DNA of 7,452 nucleotides from Thermodesulfobacteriota bacterium (GTDB lineage: Bacteria > Desulfobacterota > S145-22): the NCBI GenBank assembly GCA_024763435.1, contig JANTFN010000080.1, positions 1 through 7,452 of the forward strand, in the 5' to 3' direction. This document shows positions 5,828 to 7,452 of the stretch, one piece after another (the first letter of the stretch is position 1; each line of letters begins with the position of its first letter). A model generated the notes under the pieces. The model worked only from the letters and a program-made list of their open reading frames with translations, was not told where the DNA came from and did not search any database. Both the position numbers and the translations under genes were made by a program.

Positions 5828-6103
5828 CTATTCTTCTCCAAAATAAGCGGTCGTATTCGTAATGGGATCGAGCTTCTCAAGCTCCGCTTTCCAGTTTTTC
5901 TTTTCAAGAATTTCAATCACGTCTTCCTTTGAGTGTTTATCCACCAGATCGATGGAAAGGGCGATCCGATAAACAATCTTTCCCTTCTCAATAAACCGAT
6001 ATTCGAAACGCATATGCGTCACATACTTAAATTCAATCTGGTATCCGGGAAGATTTTCCTCGAAAAACGGAATCATGGCTTTTGCTTTTTCTACATCTGG
6101 CAT
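5828..6103 (-). CDS. Hypothetical protein, 91 aa, second gene of the receiver-like operon
   Basis: I do not recognise this protein. The frame is open further upstream to 6217, but ATG 6103 has a perfect AAAAGGAGG with a 7-nt spacer, and the upstream extension overlaps the previous gene and an RNA hairpin. The start at 6103 is therefore taken, giving MPDVEKAK. The product is small and soluble, without Cys, signal peptide or membrane helix. It appears to have an N-terminal helix (about 3-17), then a run of alternating strand-like segments rich in aromatics (YQIEFKYV, MRFEYRFI, KIVYRIALSIDLV; about 21-54). A charged helix follows (about 58-78) and the end is short and acidic. That is compatible with a small alpha-beta fold. 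It sits between the Cys4-receiver gene (82 nt upstream) and the 130-aa gene (40 nt downstream), so co-expression is likely. Function unknown. Confidence 0.82.
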   Translation of the reverse strand: MPDVEKAKAMIPFFEENLPGYQIEFKYVTHMRFEYRFIEKGKIVYRIALSIDLVDKHSKEDVIEILEKKNWKAELEKLDPITNTTAYFGEE

Positions 6104-6110
6104 TGTTGTT

Positions 6111-6119
6111 CCTCCTTTT
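6111..6119 (-). promoter_or_regulatory. Strong ribosome binding site that fixes the 91-aa gene start at 6103
   Basis: AAAAGGAGG on the minus strand, 7 nt before ATG 6103, is a near-ideal Shine-Dalgarno. It rules out the longer reading frame that begins at 6217. Confidence 0.85.
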
Positions 6120-6129
6120 TCTTTTAGAG

Positions 6130-6167
6130 GCTGAACTTTCTTTCCCTTTCGGGCCTGTCGGTTCAGC
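6130..6167 (-). promoter_or_regulatory. Intercistronic RNA hairpin with GAAA tetraloop
   Basis: In the minus-strand transcript GCUGAAC (6161-6167) can pair with GUUCAGC (6130-6136), a perfect 7-bp stem. The 24-nt interior contains CCC-GAAA-GGG, a short stem capped by a GNRA tetraloop. It lies in the 82-nt gap between the receiver-like gene and the 91-aa gene. There is no U-run after it, so it is not a classical terminator; RNA processing, stability or translation control are possible roles. Confidence 0.4.
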
Positions 6168-6185
6168 GCCTGTTCTTTTAGCAGT

Positions 6186-6785
6186 CTATTCAGATATAAT
6201 TTTCCCGTCCAGGACATCTCTCACCGTCCTTGCGAAGGTATAGGAGCTATAGGGCTTCTTAATAATCGCAGAGGCGTCTATATCTTCCTCTACATCTCCC
6301 AGCCGGGAATAATCCCCCATCGTGAGGATGGTTTTTATCCCGGGTTTTTTTGCGTTCGCGTATTTTATCAGGCCCTTTCCGGAAGAGGCCCTGTCGGCGA
6401 TAACCATATCAATACGGTCAATATTTTGGTCGAATTTGCTGAAGGCGTTATCACTGTTTGTGGAAATAAATGTATAGCCGGTATCATTCAGGGCCCATTC
6501 CATAAACTCCTGCCAGAAGGCGTCATTTTCCACAAATAGAACCGTCTCAGTCCCAAAAAGAGATTTGTCTCCTTTGTCCATGGAAACCTTTAAAGCCTCT
6601 TTTTCGTCTCGGGATGAAGGGAAAAAACTAACCTCGGACAGTGCTTCCTTGATATTTTCCGCTCGGTCTCCAACCGCCCCCCGGTATTTTCTGGAGTAAC
6701 ATAAAAAGTAGTGCCGTCCCCTGTAAAGGGTACATTCTTTGCATCCCACACCCGAAAAAGGGCACATCATCTTCTTTTTAGCCAT
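6186..6785 (-). CDS. Four-cysteine N-terminal domain fused to a receiver-like (response regulator) domain
   Basis: The start is ATG 6785, with AGGAGG and a 9-nt spacer; an ATG at 6812 sits at the likely transcript start and is rejected. The 199-aa product has two parts. Residues 8-36 contain C8-x6-C15-x2-C18-x10-C29 with H25 in YRGRHYFLC, a pattern suited to binding zinc or an iron-sulfur cluster. Residues about 79-193 look like a CheY-type receiver. VLFVEND (82-88) stands at the acidic pocket with E86/N87/D88, D131 in VIAD is the phospho-acceptor position, T155 in ILTM the switch Thr, and K177-P178 the conserved KP. The usual MP after the acceptor is missing (DRASSGKG), so phosphorylation is likely but not certain. 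There is no output domain, so it may work through protein contact or its metal site. It leads a probable three-gene unit. The partner kinase is not in the window. Confidence 0.85.
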   Translation of the reverse strand: MAKKKMMCPFSGVGCKECTLYRGRHYFLCYSRKYRGAVGDRAENIKEALSEVSFFPSSRDEKEALKVSMDKGDKSLFGTETVLFVENDAFWQEFMEWALNDTGYTFISTNSDNAFSKFDQNIDRIDMVIADRASSGKGLIKYANAKKPGIKTILTMGDYSRLGDVEEDIDASAIIKKPYSSYTFARTVRDVLDGKIISE

Positions 6786-6794
6786 TCCCAACTG

Positions 6795-6800
6795 CCTCCT
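6795..6800 (-). promoter_or_regulatory. Ribosome binding site fixing the receiver-like gene start at 6785
   Basis: AGGAGG lies 9 nt before ATG 6785. The upstream ATG at 6812 has its nearest AGGAGG more than 20 nt away, inside the promoter. Confidence 0.8.
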
Positions 6801-6815
6801 GTCTTGTGACATGGA

Positions 6816-6844
6816 AAAATAACCTAAACAAACCCTCCTGTCAA
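6816..6844 (-). promoter_or_regulatory. Strong sigma70-type promoter of the receiver-like operon
   Basis: On the minus strand a perfect TTGACA (6839-6844) is followed by 17 nt and TATTTT (6816-6821). The expected transcript start is near 6809, giving a leader of about 24 nt with the AGGAGG site before ATG 6785. Box quality, spacing and leader all agree. Confidence 0.65.
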
Positions 6845-6953
6845 TTCATTCGCGATTCCGATTTTCGGGCAGGGAACAGCACCATATCCCCGGTTTTTAA
6901 CACCGCATGTTATCTCTCACCAGGGGACAGATATTCAGTGATTTTCAATCAGG

Positions 6954-6988
6954 CAACTGCAGGATGGTTTGAAACCTGGTTGTTTTTT
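6954..6988 (+). terminator. Weak terminator-like hairpin with T6 run (plus strand)
   Basis: CAAC-(TG bulge)-CAGG pairs with CCTG-GTTG around an 11-nt loop, immediately followed by TTTTTT. It faces the plus strand, where no gene is seen, so it could block antisense transcripts or be chance. Confidence 0.2.
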
Positions 6989-7078
6989 AAATTTTTACAA
7001 ACAGAATGGTTACGGGTGTTTCAGTTTCATGGTTTAATGCCTGTTTTTAACGTTCCAGGTTCCCCGCCGATAACATCA

Positions 7079-7452
7079 TCATGCCAGTTCTATCCCCTCA
7101 AACAATTTACAGGAACTTTTTTCAATGGCGGTTTTCATTCTCATAACATAGTCTGGGCGTTTTTCATCTTTCCACCTCGGATAGCCACCCCGCCAGACAT
7201 ACTGGATCAACGCGCGAAAACCAGCAAAGGTAAAAAGATACTCCCCAACCGCTACGCTTTTTTCTTCTTCATCTATTTTTAAAGCAATCGTCGTTTTCTT
7301 CCCATACCTTACGATAATATTTTCGATAATCGGGCGTGTGAACACACCGGCAGGGTTCTGCTTAAACGCCTCCGGCTGTTCCGGAAAAGGAAAATTATGA
7401 TAAACTTCTCCAATAAAACCAACAAGACGCGTCCCTGAAATAGCGCCATGAA
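7079..7452 (-). CDS. Unrecognised protein, C-terminal 123 residues (start beyond right edge)
   Basis: I do not recognise this protein. The frame is open from the window edge to TGA at 7079-7081. A GTG at 7345 could be an internal start, but the reading continues upstream without a stop (GAISGTRLVGFIGEVYHNFP and on) with normal protein-like composition, so the gene is longer. No membrane helix or signal is visible in this part. It shows strand-like stretches (ENIIVRY, KTTIALKID, KSVAVGEYLFTF), then a helix with FRALIQYVW and an aromatic/basic segment (RGGYPRWKDEKRPDYV), ending in a helical tail with a single Cys. A beta-rich domain followed by helices is a reasonable guess at the fold. It shares the strand of the receiver-like operon but is 293 nt upstream and separated by a promoter, so it is probably a different transcription unit. 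Confidence 0.75.
   Translation of the reverse strand, partial: HGAISGTRLVGFIGEVYHNFPFPEQPEAFKQNPAGVFTRPIIENIIVRYGKKTTIALKIDEEEKSVAVGEYLFTFAGFRALIQYVWRGGYPRWKDEKRPDYVMRMKTAIEKSSCKLFEGIELA

Larger units (their letters stand above)
6786..7078. other. 293-bp intergenic region upstream of the receiver-like gene
   Basis: It separates the partial gene at the right edge from the receiver-like gene. The left end holds the promoter at 6816-6844. The rest is AT-rich with one weak hairpin (6954-6982). The plus-strand reading frame across it is antisense to the right-edge gene and has no family likeness. I see no further gene, repeat or RNA. Confidence 0.6.

Noticed and set aside
6104..6217. N-terminal extension of the 91-aa protein to 6217
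   Set aside because: It overlaps the previous gene and the intercistronic hairpin, and the internal ATG 6103 has a near-ideal AAAAGGAGG.
6786..6812. Upstream start (ATG 6812) of the receiver-like protein
   Set aside because: It falls at the predicted transcript start of the TTGACA-17-TATTTT promoter and has no ribosome site at proper distance; ATG 6785 does.
6806..7282. Plus-strand 158-codon reading frame
   Set aside because: It spans the promoter of the receiver-like gene and then runs antisense to the right-edge gene. It is Phe/Pro-rich with no domain likeness and no ribosome site, so it is a shadow frame.

Overview
The window looks like a chromosomal segment of a Gram-negative, mid-GC bacterium. 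The best guess is a Desulfobacterota/deltaproteobacterial lineage. The grounds are a TPR-ExbB-ExbD-TonB cell-envelope cluster, a Cys-rich N-terminus of the CPFS..C..C..YRGRHY type that I associate with that group, and several lineage-restricted-looking small proteins. This placement is inference from gene content; no rRNA or other marker is present beyond rsmA. No mobile element, CRISPR array, tRNA or rRNA was seen.

Layout. (1) Positions 1-4298, all on the minus strand and read right to left, hold an energy-transduction operon. Its genes are a very large secreted TPR protein (about 24 repeats), an ExbB/TolQ-type proton channel, an ExbD/TolR-type partner that overlaps it by 4 nt (ATGA), and the N-terminus of a TonB/TolA-type transducer. 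The transducer was found by reading the minus strand after the exbD stop. It runs off the left edge of the window and carries the SxxxH transmembrane signature. (2) Positions 4299-4504 are a divergent intergenic region. I see a candidate sigma70-type promoter in each direction and a near-perfect 20-bp palindrome between or overlapping them. (3) Positions 4505-5332 on the plus strand hold rsmA (ksgA), the 16S rRNA adenine dimethyltransferase, with all family motifs. It lacks a visible Shine-Dalgarno and starts with TTG or GTG. (4) Positions 5395-6785 on the minus strand hold a probable three-gene unit. It begins with a 199-aa protein fusing a four-cysteine N-terminus to a receiver-like domain, driven by a strong TTGACA-17-TATTTT promoter. 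It continues with two small unrecognised proteins of 91 and 130 aa. (5) Positions 7079-7452 on the minus strand hold the C-terminal 123 residues of an unrecognised protein whose start lies beyond the right edge.

How the parts relate. ExbB and ExbD form the inner-membrane proton-driven motor and the TonB-like protein would carry the force into the periplasm. A secreted TPR protein encoded first in the operon suggests a dedicated periplasmic adaptor, by analogy with TtpC/CpoB-type partners. rsmA is an unrelated housekeeping gene that may share a regulatory site with the operon. The gene borders around rsmA and the small genes carry degenerate GGGCTAA-type heptad repeats and a direct repeat flanking rsmA.

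The parts most worth a second look are the TPR-motor operon, the Cys4-receiver operon with its structured intergenic RNA, and the repeat family at gene ends.
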